NCBI RefSeq assembly: GCF_009177095.1
Contig: NZ_AP021861.1
Location: 2,400,501-2,464,500, forward strand
Source of the DNA: Lacipirellula parvula
GTDB taxonomy: Bacteria; Planctomycetota; Planctomycetia; Pirellulales; Lacipirellulaceae
Direction of reading: 5' to 3'
DNA: 64,000 nucleotides
The notes beneath the pieces were generated by a model, which did no database searches, was not told the DNA's origin, and saw only the letters and a list, made by a program, of their open reading frames with translations. Below, in pieces: positions 45,322-54,248 of this stretch. A program made the translations under genes and the position numbers. Numbering within the stretch: position 1 is the first letter of the stretch; each line of letters begins with the position of its first letter.

Positions 45322-45770
45322 CCGTGGCGTCCTTGCGTGGCAGCGAGCCATCCTGGCTCGCCTCGTATCGCACGAAGCGGGTGTCGCCGCGGACATTCAA
45401 CTCAAGCGGGGAGCTGGGACCATAGGTCCGGCAGGACGCCCGCGGCGGGCGTAGTTCAGCCAGCAACGTAACCCATCGTCATTGATTGAACAACGCGAGT
45501 ATCTGGTCGCCGGCTCGCCAAGAATGCTCGTCGGGAGTGAGTGCTAGCGCTCGGCGGCGCCAGCGGTTCCGCCACTGAAAAATAATTGCGGCAGGCTTCC
45601 GCCTGGCTGCTGTCGCGCGTTGACGGGGCATTTCGCGGCAAGTTGCGTCGAACCGCACGGCAGAAGCGCGGGGCAGTTGCTCGTTCGCGCAATCAGCCAC
45701 CGTGCCGATTGTTTGACGTGTTTGCGGACTCCAGCGATAAAGCTCATGTAGGCACCCTGTTGAGGCATCA
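45322..45770. other. Intergenic region, no gene seen
   Basis: Overlapping short frames on both strands have no signal, motif or ribosome-binding site. It separates the ATPase gene from the mini PEP-CTERM gene and probably contains both promoters. Confidence 0.5.
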
Positions 45771-45980
45771 ATGAATTTATTTGCAGCTGTGATCGCGAGC
45801 GTTGCGCTCGGAATTGCTGGCGCCCAATTCGAGGACCAGCAGCAGTTGAAGTCGCTCCCTCCCGAAGAGCCTGCCGCGCTCGTGCACATTCCCGAACCTT
45901 CGACGATCGCGCTCGCCGCCCTTGGCCTGATCGGTATGGGCCTCTGTCGTCGCCGCCGCATCGACGGCGGTACTCATTAG
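45771..45980 (+). CDS. Mini PEP-CTERM protein
   Basis: The 69-residue product is nearly all signals: an N-terminal hydrophobic segment (about 3-18), a Gln/Glu/Pro linker of about 20 residues, then IPEPS, a hydrophobic helix and CRRRR. It could be a true tiny surface peptide processed by exosortase, or the ends of a larger gene after internal deletion. TTGAGG precedes the ATG. Confidence 0.65.
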   Translation: MNLFAAVIASVALGIAGAQFEDQQQLKSLPPEEPAALVHIPEPSTIALAALGLIGMGLCRRRRIDGGTH

Positions 45981-46015
45981 GATTGCCTCCGGTTGCCGCG
46001 CTCACGGCGCCTTTC

Positions 46016-46104
46016 CTAGCCTCGGGCTCTGCCTGGGGGTCGCGCACCACGCCGCGGGCAGTTGTCCCTACTTCATGCCTACCCCCGGACGGAGCCCGGG
46101 GCTA
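46016..46104. repeat. GGGCTCCGCCC two-armed repeat, diverged
   Basis: CTAGCCTCGGGCTCTGCCTG and CGGACGGAGCCCGGGGCTA are inverted arms around a unique spacer. Substitutions in the left arm mark it as an older copy. Confidence 0.8.
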
Positions 46105-46182
46105 TCAGCGCCGCAACGATTCTCGGGTACATTGCCGATCTGGTTCGTCCTCCAGTTCTGCTCGCGTATGCCTTGAGTCGCC

Positions 46183-47331
46183 ATGCCTGCTCCTCCTTAT
46201 GATGTGATCGTCCTCGGCGCCGGCGGCGTTGGCAGCGCGGCGATGTGGCAGCTGGCGGCTCGCGGGCTGCGGGTGCTGGGGATCGACCGTTTTGATCCGC
46301 CGCACACTCATGGCAGTTCGCATGGCCGGACGCGGATCATCCGCCAGGCCTATTTTGAGCATGCCGACTATGTGCCGCTGCTGCTGGAAAGCTATCGCCT
46401 GTGGGAAGAACTCGAACATCAAACGGGCGAGCGGCTGAAACTCGAAACCGGCTTGCTCGAAGTCGGCCCCGCTGACGGCGTCGTCGTTCCCGGCGTTCTC
46501 GCTGCCGCGCAGCAACACCAACTCTCCGTCGAGGAACTGACCGCGGCCGAGATCGCCAAGCGCTGGCCGGCGTTTCACATGCCGCCGAGCGACGAACTGA
46601 CTGGCGTGTTCGAACCTCGCGCCGGCTTGCTGTTTGTTGAGCAGTGCGTTGCCGCTTGCCTTGCCGAAGCTGAACGTCACGGCGCCGAGTTGCTTCCCAA
46701 CGTCGAGGTCATCGACTGGCAAGCCGAAGCCGGCGCCGACATTGTCGTGCGCACCACCGCCGGCGAGTTCCGTGCGAACCGGCTCGTCATCACGGCCGGC
46801 GCTTGGGCCGGGCAGTTGCTCCACTCGCTCGGCGTGCCGCTCGAAGTCCGCCGCAAGCCGTTGATGTGGTACGACTCGACCGCTCCCGCGCAAACCGCGG
46901 CGAGTGCGTTTCCTTGCTTCCTCTTCGAACTTCCGCACGCCGTCTTCTACGGTTTCCCCGCGGTCGACGAGCAGGGGGTCAAAGTCGCCGAGCATTCGGG
47001 CGGCGAGCCGATTGCCGATCCGCTGCGCGTTGATCGCGAGCTTCGCGCCAGCGATACGCCGCTCGTCGATCAATTTGCGCGAGATTTCATTCCGAGCGTC
47101 CAGACGCCGTGCCGCGACCACGCCGTTTGTCTGTACACGATGTCGCCCGACGAACATTTTATTGTCGACCGCCATCCCGCCGACCCGCGGGTCGTCTTCG
47201 CCGCGGGGCTGTCGGGGCATGGTTTTAAGTTCACGCCGGTGCTGGGGCAGGCGCTGGCGGAGTTGGCGACCGAAGGCGTCACTCGCCAGCCGACGGCTTT
47301 TCTGTCGCTTGAACGTTTTCGGCGGAGCTAA
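46183..47331 (+). CDS. solA: N-methyl-L-tryptophan oxidase/monomeric sarcosine oxidase-type flavoprotein
   Basis: The 382-residue protein has the FAD motif VIVLGAGGVGSAAMWQLA, the family segment HGSSHGRTRIIRQAY, and the covalent flavin cysteine in VCLYTMSPDEHFIVD (C316). It ends with GLSGHGFKFTPVLG. These enzymes oxidatively demethylate N-methyl amino acids, yielding formaldehyde and hydrogen peroxide. It is monocistronic. Confidence 0.93.
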   Translation: MPAPPYDVIVLGAGGVGSAAMWQLAARGLRVLGIDRFDPPHTHGSSHGRTRIIRQAYFEHADYVPLLLESYRLWEELEHQTGERLKLETGLLEVGPADGVVVPGVLAAAQQHQLSVEELTAAEIAKRWPAFHMPPSDELTGVFEPRAGLLFVEQCVAACLAEAERHGAELLPNVEVIDWQAEAGADIVVRTTAGEFRANRLVITAGAWAGQLLHSLGVPLEVRRKPLMWYDSTAPAQTAASAFPCFLFELPHAVFYGFPAVDEQGVKVAEHSGGEPIADPLRVDRELRASDTPLVDQFARDFIPSVQTPCRDHAVCLYTMSPDEHFIVDRHPADPRVVFAAGLSGHGFKFTPVLGQALAELATEGVTRQPTAFLSLERFRRS

Positions 47332-47577
47332 CATCGCTGCACCTGTGGAGGGTGACGCGGTCAAAGGGGCCTAGCGAATCAAGCTCTCAGCGGTCAGCTT
47401 TCAGCCAGGCGGTCGGGTTCGTTCTCCGCGCAGGGTTCAATAGTTGTCGCTTGGCTTTGGTCATGGCGAGCTCGAAGGTGATTTCTGTCGCGAGATGCGT
47501 TTTCGGCGACACAATTCGCAAGTTGTTTCAGGGGTGGACGTTCGGAGTGATACGTCGGGCGACAGATTGCGCTGACG

Positions 47578-47700
47578 GGCTTTGCCCAAAAAATCTGTGG
47601 GAGGGGTCTCCGACCCCGAAGCGGCGTGGTGGAACCACTACGGCCTGTGGTGGTGGACGAAATCGGCGTCGGAGACGCCTCCCACAAATGCTCTTTGGGC
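47578..47700. repeat. GGAGGCGTCTCCGACGCC repeat, copy 2
   Basis: It has the same order of parts as the element at 16919: CTTTGCCCAAAAAA, GGGAGGGGTCTCCGACCCCGA, then CGGCGTCGGAGACGCCTCCC. Confidence 0.8.
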
Positions 47701-47802
47701 AACGTTGCGCTGGCGGCGACAGATCGGGAGCGGTGCGCGGTGGAGAATGTCGGACTGATCGGCAGCGGCCCGGCGTCGAGTTGCGGCGATTCGGTCGCGT
47801 GA

Positions 47803-47842
47803 CGAATTGTGTCGCCAAACGCGTTTTTGGCGACACAATTCG
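47803..47842. repeat. Perfect 17-bp palindrome CGAATTGTGTCGCCAAA
   Basis: Two 17-base arms flank CGCGTT. A single arm with one change occurs 300 bases to the left. Confidence 0.9.
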
Positions 47843-48335
47843 AAAGTGGTTGCGCGAGTTGGAGTTGCGGCGTCGCTGATAGCGACAGAAGCGGCGACGG
47901 AGGACGTCGCGTGCCAGTGTTGAGCGCCGCCAGTCGTCGCGCTGCGACCTCACTCGCCCGGTTCACCGGGAGCGGGCCAGCGGCGAACTTCGTTACCAGC
48001 GACGCGGGTGCGAGTAGGGAATGGGCCTCTCCCGGCGGATGATGCGTCGGCGCAGCGGTGACGCAGGATATGGACATGCGCCCACTATAGCGAACCGAGT
48101 GGCCATTTTCTAGATGGGAGTTAATGGATTTTTCGCGTGGCGCCACTCGCTGCGGCGGGTACGCGTTCCCGATCGACCACGAGCGGCTGGACGCCCTGTC
48201 CGTCAAGCTGCTTGCAGGTCAATCGATCACCATGCCAAGGCGGCACTTCTCACTGGCGACACGCCAGTGGCACCAGGCGGAACTAGAGATGCAGTGCATC
48301 TTCATGGCTAAACAACAACGTCTCCGCCTCCATAT

Positions 48336-48962
48336 CTACTTGCCGTTCTCAGTCAATCCGAGCATCTGTTTGACGAGTTCAGTTGCCGAAGTTATTCCCC
48401 GAGCTGTCAGCGTGAACTCGCCAACCTTGTTTGCATTAAGCTCGGCAGCGATAGATTTTATGTATTTTGAGTGATTGCCCCCATCGTACGCATCGTAATG
48501 CAGGCAAGCTTCCTTTATCTGCTCGGAGGTAATTCGTGCGACACCACTACTGAGGTATGAAGTGAGTCCCTTGAGCAACGTAACGCTCCTCACCCGCTCT
48601 CTCACAGACGAACCCGGCACGGATTTGGCTACGACGTCAATGTCATCAACACCAAGGCTAAAAATCTGACCTAGTTCGTTAATCGATAGACCTGATCTTC
48701 GCATCCATTTTTTTGCCACTGGACTAATTCCGTCCAGTTCGTCATCAGTATCACCAGAGCTCTGGGTGTCGGCGCGCGTGCCAGGCTCGTTGGCAAATGG
48801 AGCTTCGAATCCGTCACGAGTCCTATTTGAGTGACTTGTGTCAAGGTCTAAGCCAAGTTTTTTTGCAACATAGTCAAGCACTCGCTTCTGTGCATCTCCA
48901 TCTAATCCTTGGAGTGCCGAGTTCACTGAAGTGAGCGCTTGAAGTTCTGGGTCTTCTGACAT
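48336..48962 (-). CDS. Small accessory protein of unknown function, operon partner of the phosphorylase-fold protein
   Basis: The 208-residue protein has an N-terminal helical segment (ALQGLDGDAQKRVLDYVAKKLGL), an acidic disordered linker (about 45-75), then a C-terminal domain with KKWMRRSGLSINELGQIF and YDGGNHSKYIKSIAAEL before TLTARGITSATELV. I recall this architecture from small proteins in bacterial accessory islands, but no function is established. GGAGAG precedes the start, 24 bases after the upstream stop. Codon use is less GC-biased than in neighbouring genes. Confidence 0.75.
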   Translation of the reverse strand: MSEDPELQALTSVNSALQGLDGDAQKRVLDYVAKKLGLDLDTSHSNRTRDGFEAPFANEPGTRADTQSSGDTDDELDGISPVAKKWMRRSGLSINELGQIFSLGVDDIDVVAKSVPGSSVRERVRSVTLLKGLTSYLSSGVARITSEQIKEACLHYDAYDGGNHSKYIKSIAAELNANKVGEFTLTARGITSATELVKQMLGLTENGK

Positions 48963-48986
48963 TGATGCTCTCCAGGAAATAACGAG

Positions 48987-50108
48987 TTAAGCCGAGGGCC
49001 AGATATTTTCCCACTCAACTCGCAGGAACTCTACGGCAAAGTTTGCTGCCATAAACGCGGCGTAGGGTTGCCATGAATCGGTCTTCGCAGCCGCGAAGTC
49101 ACACACGGCCTTGAATGATACAAACCTTGGCTTGGGCTCCGGGGCCTCATGGCATGCTCTGTAGACGCCATACGTCTCCATCTCTACCCCAACGAGCTTG
49201 CGCCAGTTCTTCTGTATTTCCAGAATGCGCGATTCATCATCGATAACCTGATCGGCCGCGCCGACCGGCCCGAGATGAACTCTGTTCGACGCAGGAACTG
49301 TTGAGTGCTTCCATTTGCTGCGTATATCTTCAAGCAGGGAATTTGGCGCGCGGTATTTCTGGATGAGGCTACGCAATCGTGCATTCAGGCCTATCGGATA
49401 CGGGTCTGGGAGAAAGTCGCGGACTCCATTCTCAAAGACAACCTTGCCCGAGTTGTAGTCAACGCTTGGATCGGCCACTAGGATGTCGCCGAATGCCTTT
49501 CCGCCATTCTTAGTGCCTGCCGCAATTCCGACCATTACAACTATTCGAGGGCGGAATTGAAACACTAGCTGTGTGGTCGCGATAGCCGCTGCCGTAAGCC
49601 CCATAGATGTAGACGCAGTTGCAACGACGGACAACGGCTTACCGTTCAGCGTTGTCAAGGTGGTCGCGCGATAGACATGAGAGAAGCGAGCTTCCCCTAC
49701 CTCGTTCCAGGTAGAAGTTGCCCCAAACGCTTCGATAAGTGCCGAGAGCTCGGGGTGCTCTAGGGCGCATAAGAAAGCAATATCAGTATCGTACTCTGAT
49801 TGTCGCGAGGCAGTGTTGAGTTCTAGCCCTGACAGCTTGCGAAGCCGCTCCACTCCTTTGAGTGTTAGCTTCCAACGCCGAGGGGTCTCATTTCCGGATA
49901 TTTCGACTAGCCCCGTGTATGCCTTAAGGCTTGCGCTGATATTTGCTGGACCGCTTTGCTGCAAATGCAATCTTAAAAGAGTTGAAATTTCTCTCACCGT
50001 CACCGGCGCTTCGTTTGCTCCCAAGAAATACAGGGCGGACAGAATCAAATACTGATCGGTGCGCTGCTTGGGCTTTACCGCACTTAGAATCGCAGAGAAT
50101 TCCAGCAT
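48987..50108 (-). CDS. Winged-helix plus nucleoside phosphorylase (PNP/MTAN-fold) protein
   Basis: The 373-residue protein has an N-terminal winged-helix-like region (about 15-95) and a phosphorylase-superfamily domain (about 107-370). Landmarks are VVMVGIAAGTKNGGKAFGDILVADPSV, the catalytic EME in GVEMETYGVY (E309-E311) and VCDFAAAKTD for the base-contacting Asp. The domain cleaves N-glycosidic bonds of nucleosides or nucleotides; in some immune systems such domains destroy ATP. The fused N-terminal domain and the partner gene suggest a regulated effector rather than a housekeeping enzyme. Confidence 0.82.
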   Translation of the reverse strand: MLEFSAILSAVKPKQRTDQYLILSALYFLGANEAPVTVREISTLLRLHLQQSGPANISASLKAYTGLVEISGNETPRRWKLTLKGVERLRKLSGLELNTASRQSEYDTDIAFLCALEHPELSALIEAFGATSTWNEVGEARFSHVYRATTLTTLNGKPLSVVATASTSMGLTAAAIATTQLVFQFRPRIVVMVGIAAGTKNGGKAFGDILVADPSVDYNSGKVVFENGVRDFLPDPYPIGLNARLRSLIQKYRAPNSLLEDIRSKWKHSTVPASNRVHLGPVGAADQVIDDESRILEIQKNWRKLVGVEMETYGVYRACHEAPEPKPRFVSFKAVCDFAAAKTDSWQPYAAFMAANFAVEFLRVEWENIWPSA

Positions 50109-50615
50109 GTCGAAGCTCAGCTAAACAGACTAAATTCGTATGATTTTTTCGGAGTTCAGCGAGTGGGCTAAATAGGGTAAATCAACTGGGGATAGTATAG
50201 ATGTGGATTTGTAGTGTGCTACCCAAAAAAGTTGGGTGGTCCCTAAAGCAACTGAAAGGCAGGAATACACCCGGGCTTCCCCGACATCCACATCCGCATG
50301 CTTAGAGGTAAGACCATGACGTCCGGCGCAATTTTCAGCCCCTGACTCCGCCAGTGGGGTGGTTGCCATATCGGGTGCGTCGTTCTGCGCGGTGTTACCC
50401 CCGCCGGTGGAACCGGGGCTGGATTGGGGAAGTTGTATCGCCATGAGCGGGTGTGCCCGATGTCATCGCGTAGCGTCGGCATGTTGAGGTTCGACCGACA
50501 TTCATTTAGGGTTCGCATGCTCATGTCTTGGTGGGCAAGAGCGTGGCGCCCGGCGCGATCTTCAGCCCCTAGCTCCGAGGCTTATTCAACAGCAAGCTTC
50601 GCCTGAGTGAATGTT

Positions 50616-50722
50616 CTGGCTCCCTCCCCCTTGAGGGGAGGGCTGGGGAGGGGGTGGAACTCTGGTACACGCTTCAAGCACCCCTCCCTAACCCTCCCCC
50701 TCAAGGGGAGGGGACCTCATGG
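50616..50722. repeat. CCCTCCCC palindromic repeat, copy 3
   Basis: GGCTCCCTCCCCCTTGAGGG, a spacer containing TCTGGTACACGCTTCAAG, then CCCTCCCTAACCCTCCCCCT. This is the best-preserved copy in the window. Confidence 0.92.
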
Positions 50723-50883
50723 TTTACATTTGTCAGTGATTCGGGCTGACGGCGGGTGGCATGTCGTCGCGGAGCGTCGGCATGCTGGAGTGGATTTTGG
50801 GATCCACTCACGGTTCGCATGCTCATGCCTTTGTGGTAAGTGGTAAGAGCGTGGCATAGGGACAATTGAAATGCGGAGTCATG

Positions 50884-50980
50884 CAGTCGTCCCTACGGGA
50901 CTTCTTGATGAGCCGGGGCCTTTTACCCAGCAATGAATTGCTGGGCTGTTGTCGGTCGTCCCGCTGGGACGTTGCCTCGC
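50884..50980. repeat. GTCCCTACGGGAC palindromic element
   Basis: GTCCCTACGGGACTT, a CCCAGCAATGAATTGCTGGG hairpin and CGTCCCGCTGGGACG occur in order, forming an outer inverted pair around an inner hairpin. Confidence 0.75.
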
Positions 50981-51421
50981 CTTCCGCGAGCGGTATCTCC
51001 CCGCGTCGCTGCTCGACGAGTTCCTGCAGGCCCGCTGGTCTCGCCCGCAGCGGTAGAGTCTGCCTAGTCTGTTCCGGCTTCTTCGTGTCGCGAAGTGTCG
51101 CGGTCGGCCGCAGCGCTCATTTGCGTTTTTCTTCCGCGAAGTCGCGCATATGCGCATGGCTTGGCTTGGACGGGCAACCTGACTTGGCTACTGTTGAATT
51201 ATCCCCCCTCGATTCCGCGCAGCGCGCCGGAATCGGGCGGCCGTGGCGATTGGGTCTCGCGCGACGCGGAACGACCTGGATCGCCGGCCGCCCAGCACGC
51301 CGGTCGCAACGATTGTGGCGATGGTGCGCACACCGCGTTCGCTGTGCCGCGACGTGGCCGCAGGGTGGGCAACTACAATGGATCGAAGCGGCGAACGTTT
51401 TCTCGGAGCAGAGGTTTTTGT

Positions 51422-52597
51422 ATGCATCGCGTGTTGTTGCTCGGCGCCGGCAAGATCGGCCGGATGATTGCTCGGTTGCTCGTTGATACCGGGGACTACG
51501 ACGTCGTCGTCGGCGACTCGAGTCGCGAAGCCCTCGAATTGATCTCCAGCCGCATTAGCGTGAAGACGGTGCAGCTCAACGTCGAATCGTCGGACGAGTT
51601 GGCAAAGGCCCTCGCGGGGCGCGACACCGTCATTTCCGCGCTCAGCTACTATCACAACCCGCGCGTCGCCGAGGCGGCCCTCGCCGCCGGGGCGAGCTAT
51701 TTTGATCTCACCGAAGACGTTGAGACGACCCGCCGCGTTCGTGCCGTTGCCGAGAAGGCGAAGCCGGGGCAGGTCTTCATGCCGCAGTGCGGCTTGGCGC
51801 CTGGCTTTATTTCGATCGTTGCGAACGATCTGGCTCAGCAGGTTGAGAAGCTTGATACAGTTCGCATGCGGGTCGGCGCCTTGCCGCAGTTCCCCACTGG
51901 CGCCCTGAAGTACAACCTCACGTGGTCGACCGACGGCCTCATCAACGAATATTGCAACCCGTGCGACGCGATCCATGGCGGTCGCCGCATCGAGGTGTTG
52001 CCGCTGGAAGGGTACGAGCAGTTTTCGCTCGACGGCGTTCGTTACGAAGCGTTCAACACGAGCGGCGGTCTCGGCACGCTGTGCGAATCGCTCGACGGAA
52101 AGGTTCGCGACCTCAACTACAAGACGGTGCGCTATCTTGGCCACTGCAACCAGGTGCAACTGCTGGTGAACGAGCTGCGGCTCAGCGAACGTCGCGACTT
52201 GCTGAAGGATATTCTGGAAAACGCGGTGCCGATCACGTTCCAGGACGTCGTCGTTACCTTCTGCACGGTGACCGGGTATCGCAACGGGCAGTTGGTGCAG
52301 ATCACCGACGCCCGGAAGATTTATCACCAGGAGATCGGCGGTGAGAATTGGTCGGCAATTCAGGTGACCACGGCTGCCGGCATTTGTGCGGTCATCGACA
52401 TGCACGTTGCTGGGCAGCTGAACAGTAGCGGGTTCCTGCGGCAGGAAGACGTCGACTTCGCCAACTTCCTCGGCAACCGGTTTGGCCGGCATTACGACAC
52501 GCGGATTGCGACGCGGTTCAGCAACGCCTCGTCCGTCGGCGGCGCCACGACCCGCGAAACGGCTGATAATGAAGTTGTGCGCGAGCCGTCGATCTAA
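51422..52597 (+). CDS. Saccharopine dehydrogenase-family protein, lysine 6-dehydrogenase-like
   Basis: The 391-residue protein starts with a Rossmann fold (LLLGAGKIG, 5-13) and has family landmarks DTVISALSYYHNP, MPQCGLAPGFISIVANDLA, FNTSGGLGTL and YKTVRYLGHC. Length and motifs fit both saccharopine dehydrogenase and L-lysine 6-dehydrogenase. Either product leads to aminoadipate semialdehyde, the likely substrate of the aldehyde dehydrogenase encoded 109 bases downstream. The MHRVLL start follows AGAGG; the upstream open frame runs through repeats. Confidence 0.87.
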   Translation: MHRVLLLGAGKIGRMIARLLVDTGDYDVVVGDSSREALELISSRISVKTVQLNVESSDELAKALAGRDTVISALSYYHNPRVAEAALAAGASYFDLTEDVETTRRVRAVAEKAKPGQVFMPQCGLAPGFISIVANDLAQQVEKLDTVRMRVGALPQFPTGALKYNLTWSTDGLINEYCNPCDAIHGGRRIEVLPLEGYEQFSLDGVRYEAFNTSGGLGTLCESLDGKVRDLNYKTVRYLGHCNQVQLLVNELRLSERRDLLKDILENAVPITFQDVVVTFCTVTGYRNGQLVQITDARKIYHQEIGGENWSAIQVTTAAGICAVIDMHVAGQLNSSGFLRQEDVDFANFLGNRFGRHYDTRIATRFSNASSVGGATTRETADNEVVREPSI

Positions 52598-52706
52598 AGC
52601 GTCTCGCTAAATCGCCGCGTCGACATAAGAATTCCACATGAATCGATGGGCGCCACTGGCAAGATGCTAGTGGCGCCCCAATTTTCAATATTTGAAAGCT
52701 CTTGTT

Positions 52707-54245
52707 ATGAACGCAGCCGTTGCTCAAGCACTCAAGACCCTGGGCGTGGCCGATGCCGTGAGCGCCGTCAGCAATGGCGCCGATTGGCAAGCCGGCCGCG
52801 GCGAGAAGGTGGTGAAGCACTCGCCGATCGACGGCAGCCCGCTCGCTGAGTTCGCCGGCGCCGATGTGCAGCAGGTCGACGCCGCGATCGATGCGGCCGC
52901 TGAAGCGTTCCTCAAGTGGCGCGTGGTGCCCGCTCCCGTGCGCGGCAACTTCGTTCGCCTCTATGGCGAACAGCTTCGCAAGTATAAGAGCGAGCTGGCG
53001 ACGATCGTCAGCTGGGAAGCGGGCAAGATCACGCAAGAGGCCCTGGGCGAAGTCCAGGAAATGATCGACATTTGCGAGTTCGCCGTCGGCCTGAGCCGGC
53101 AGCTGTATGGCAAGACGATTGCCAGCGAACGCCCCGGACATCGGCTGATGGAGCAGTGGCACCCGCTCGGCCCGGTGGGCGTCATCTCGGCGTTCAACTT
53201 TCCGGTGGCCGTGTGGGCGTGGAACGCCGCGCTTGCGTGGGTTTGCGGCGATCCGATCGTTTGGAAGCCGTCGGAAAAGACGCCGCTGTGTGCTATCGCC
53301 TGCCAGGCGTTGTTCCAGAAGACGCTCGCCGAAGCGGAAGGCGTGCCGGCCGGCATTTCGACGCTCGTCATTGGCGGCGCCGACGTGGGCAAGCAACTCA
53401 CCGCCTCGCCGAAGGTGCCGCTCGTCTCGGCCACTGGTTCGGTGCCGATGGGCCGCGCTGTTGCGGAAGTCGTTGCCAAGCGGCTTGGCCGCTCGCTGCT
53501 TGAGCTCGGCGGCAACAATGGCATGATCGTTACACCGTCGGCCGACCTCGATCTCGCGGTTCGTTCGATCGTCTTCGCCGCCGTCGGCACCTGCGGCCAA
53601 CGCTGCACGACGCTCCGCCGCCTCATCGTTCACGAATCGATCGCCGACGAACTTCGCGACCGCCTGCTGAAGGTCTACGCGAAGCTGCCGATCGGCGATC
53701 CGACTGCGGCGGGGACGCTCATTGGTCCGCTCGTCGACGAGGGCGCCGCGAAGCAATTCGATGCGGCCCTCGCGGCGGCGAAAGAGCAGGGGGGCGTCAT
53801 CCACGGCGGCGGCCGCGTCACCGACAACGTCCCGGGCGGCGGCGCCTACGTGCGGCCGGCGCTCGTGGAGATCGACGCCAGCGCGAAGATCGTCCAGCAC
53901 GAAACGTTCGCGCCGATCTTGTACGTGATGCGTTACAAGAATCTCGACGAAGCGATCGCGACGCACAACAACGTGCCGCAAGGCCTGTCGTCGGCAATCC
54001 TCACCAGCGACGTTCGCGAGGCGGAGCGCTTCTGCTCGCCCGCCGGCAGCGATTGCGGCATCGTCAACGTGAATATCGGCACCAGCGGCGCTGAAATTGG
54101 CGGGGCCTTTGGCGGCGAGAAAGAAACCGGCGGCGGCCGCGAGTCGGGCAGCGACTCCTGGAAGCAGTACATGCGCCGCGTGACGAACACGGTGAACTAC
54201 TCGCGCGATTTGCCGCTGGCGCAGGGCATCAAGTTCGACGTGTAG
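52707..54245 (+). CDS. Aldehyde dehydrogenase, piperideine-6-carboxylate/aminoadipate semialdehyde type
   Basis: The 512-residue protein has ALDH motifs: NFPVAVWAWN, the KPSEKTP cofactor lysine, ELGGNN with the general-base Glu, and GTCGQRCTT with catalytic C300. It fits the ALDH7/antiquitin branch, which oxidises aminoadipate semialdehyde (in equilibrium with piperideine-6-carboxylate). The pairing with the upstream lysine/saccharopine dehydrogenase suggests lysine breakdown to 2-aminoadipate. The ATG is chosen over a TTG 15 bases upstream. Confidence 0.92.
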   Translation: MNAAVAQALKTLGVADAVSAVSNGADWQAGRGEKVVKHSPIDGSPLAEFAGADVQQVDAAIDAAAEAFLKWRVVPAPVRGNFVRLYGEQLRKYKSELATIVSWEAGKITQEALGEVQEMIDICEFAVGLSRQLYGKTIASERPGHRLMEQWHPLGPVGVISAFNFPVAVWAWNAALAWVCGDPIVWKPSEKTPLCAIACQALFQKTLAEAEGVPAGISTLVIGGADVGKQLTASPKVPLVSATGSVPMGRAVAEVVAKRLGRSLLELGGNNGMIVTPSADLDLAVRSIVFAAVGTCGQRCTTLRRLIVHESIADELRDRLLKVYAKLPIGDPTAAGTLIGPLVDEGAAKQFDAALAAAKEQGGVIHGGGRVTDNVPGGGAYVRPALVEIDASAKIVQHETFAPILYVMRYKNLDEAIATHNNVPQGLSSAILTSDVREAERFCSPAGSDCGIVNVNIGTSGAEIGGAFGGEKETGGGRESGSDSWKQYMRRVTNTVNYSRDLPLAQGIKFDV

Positions 54246-54248
54246 CCG

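Larger units (their letters stand above)
47332..48335. repeat. Repeat-rich gene-free region left of the accessory operon
   Basis: The 1-kb stretch holds a GGTCAGCTTTCAGC motif (47385), a one-arm GGCGACACAATTCG copy (47501-47520), the GGAGGCGTCTCCGACGCC element (47578-47700), a perfect GGCGACACAATTCG palindrome (47803-47842), and CACTGGCGACACGCCAGTG near 48252. Open frames across it read through the repeats and are not credible genes. Confidence 0.7.
50109..51421. repeat. Repeat-rich gene-free region right of the accessory operon
   Basis: Contents in order: a CCCAACTTTTTTGGG-type hairpin near 50222; CCGGCGCAATTTTCAGCCCC-type units at about 50314 and 50548; two diverged direct copies around 50449-50562 and 50745-50858 sharing GCGTCGGCATG and GGTTCGCATGCTCATG; the CCCTCCCC repeat; and a GTCCCTACGGGAC/CCAGCAATGAATTGCTGGG element. 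No intact gene is seen. A 26-codon coding-like tail ends at about 51055. Confidence 0.65.

Noticed and set aside
47394..48206. Minus-strand 270-residue open frame in the repeat region
   Set aside because: It reads through several palindromic repeats, which generate the recurring NCVAKNAFGDTIR-like peptide; no real coding signal.
48124..48474. Plus-strand 116-residue open frame at the island edge
   Set aside because: Its C-terminal half is antisense to the 208-residue protein gene and its N-terminal half crosses a palindrome; no ribosome-binding site.
50866..51486. Plus-strand 206-residue open frame
   Set aside because: It starts in a repeat element and overlaps the saccharopine dehydrogenase-family start out of frame; Ser/Arg/Cys-rich noise.
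52518..53981. Minus-strand 487-residue open frame
   Set aside because: Antisense to the aldehyde dehydrogenase; Arg/Asp-rich shadow.
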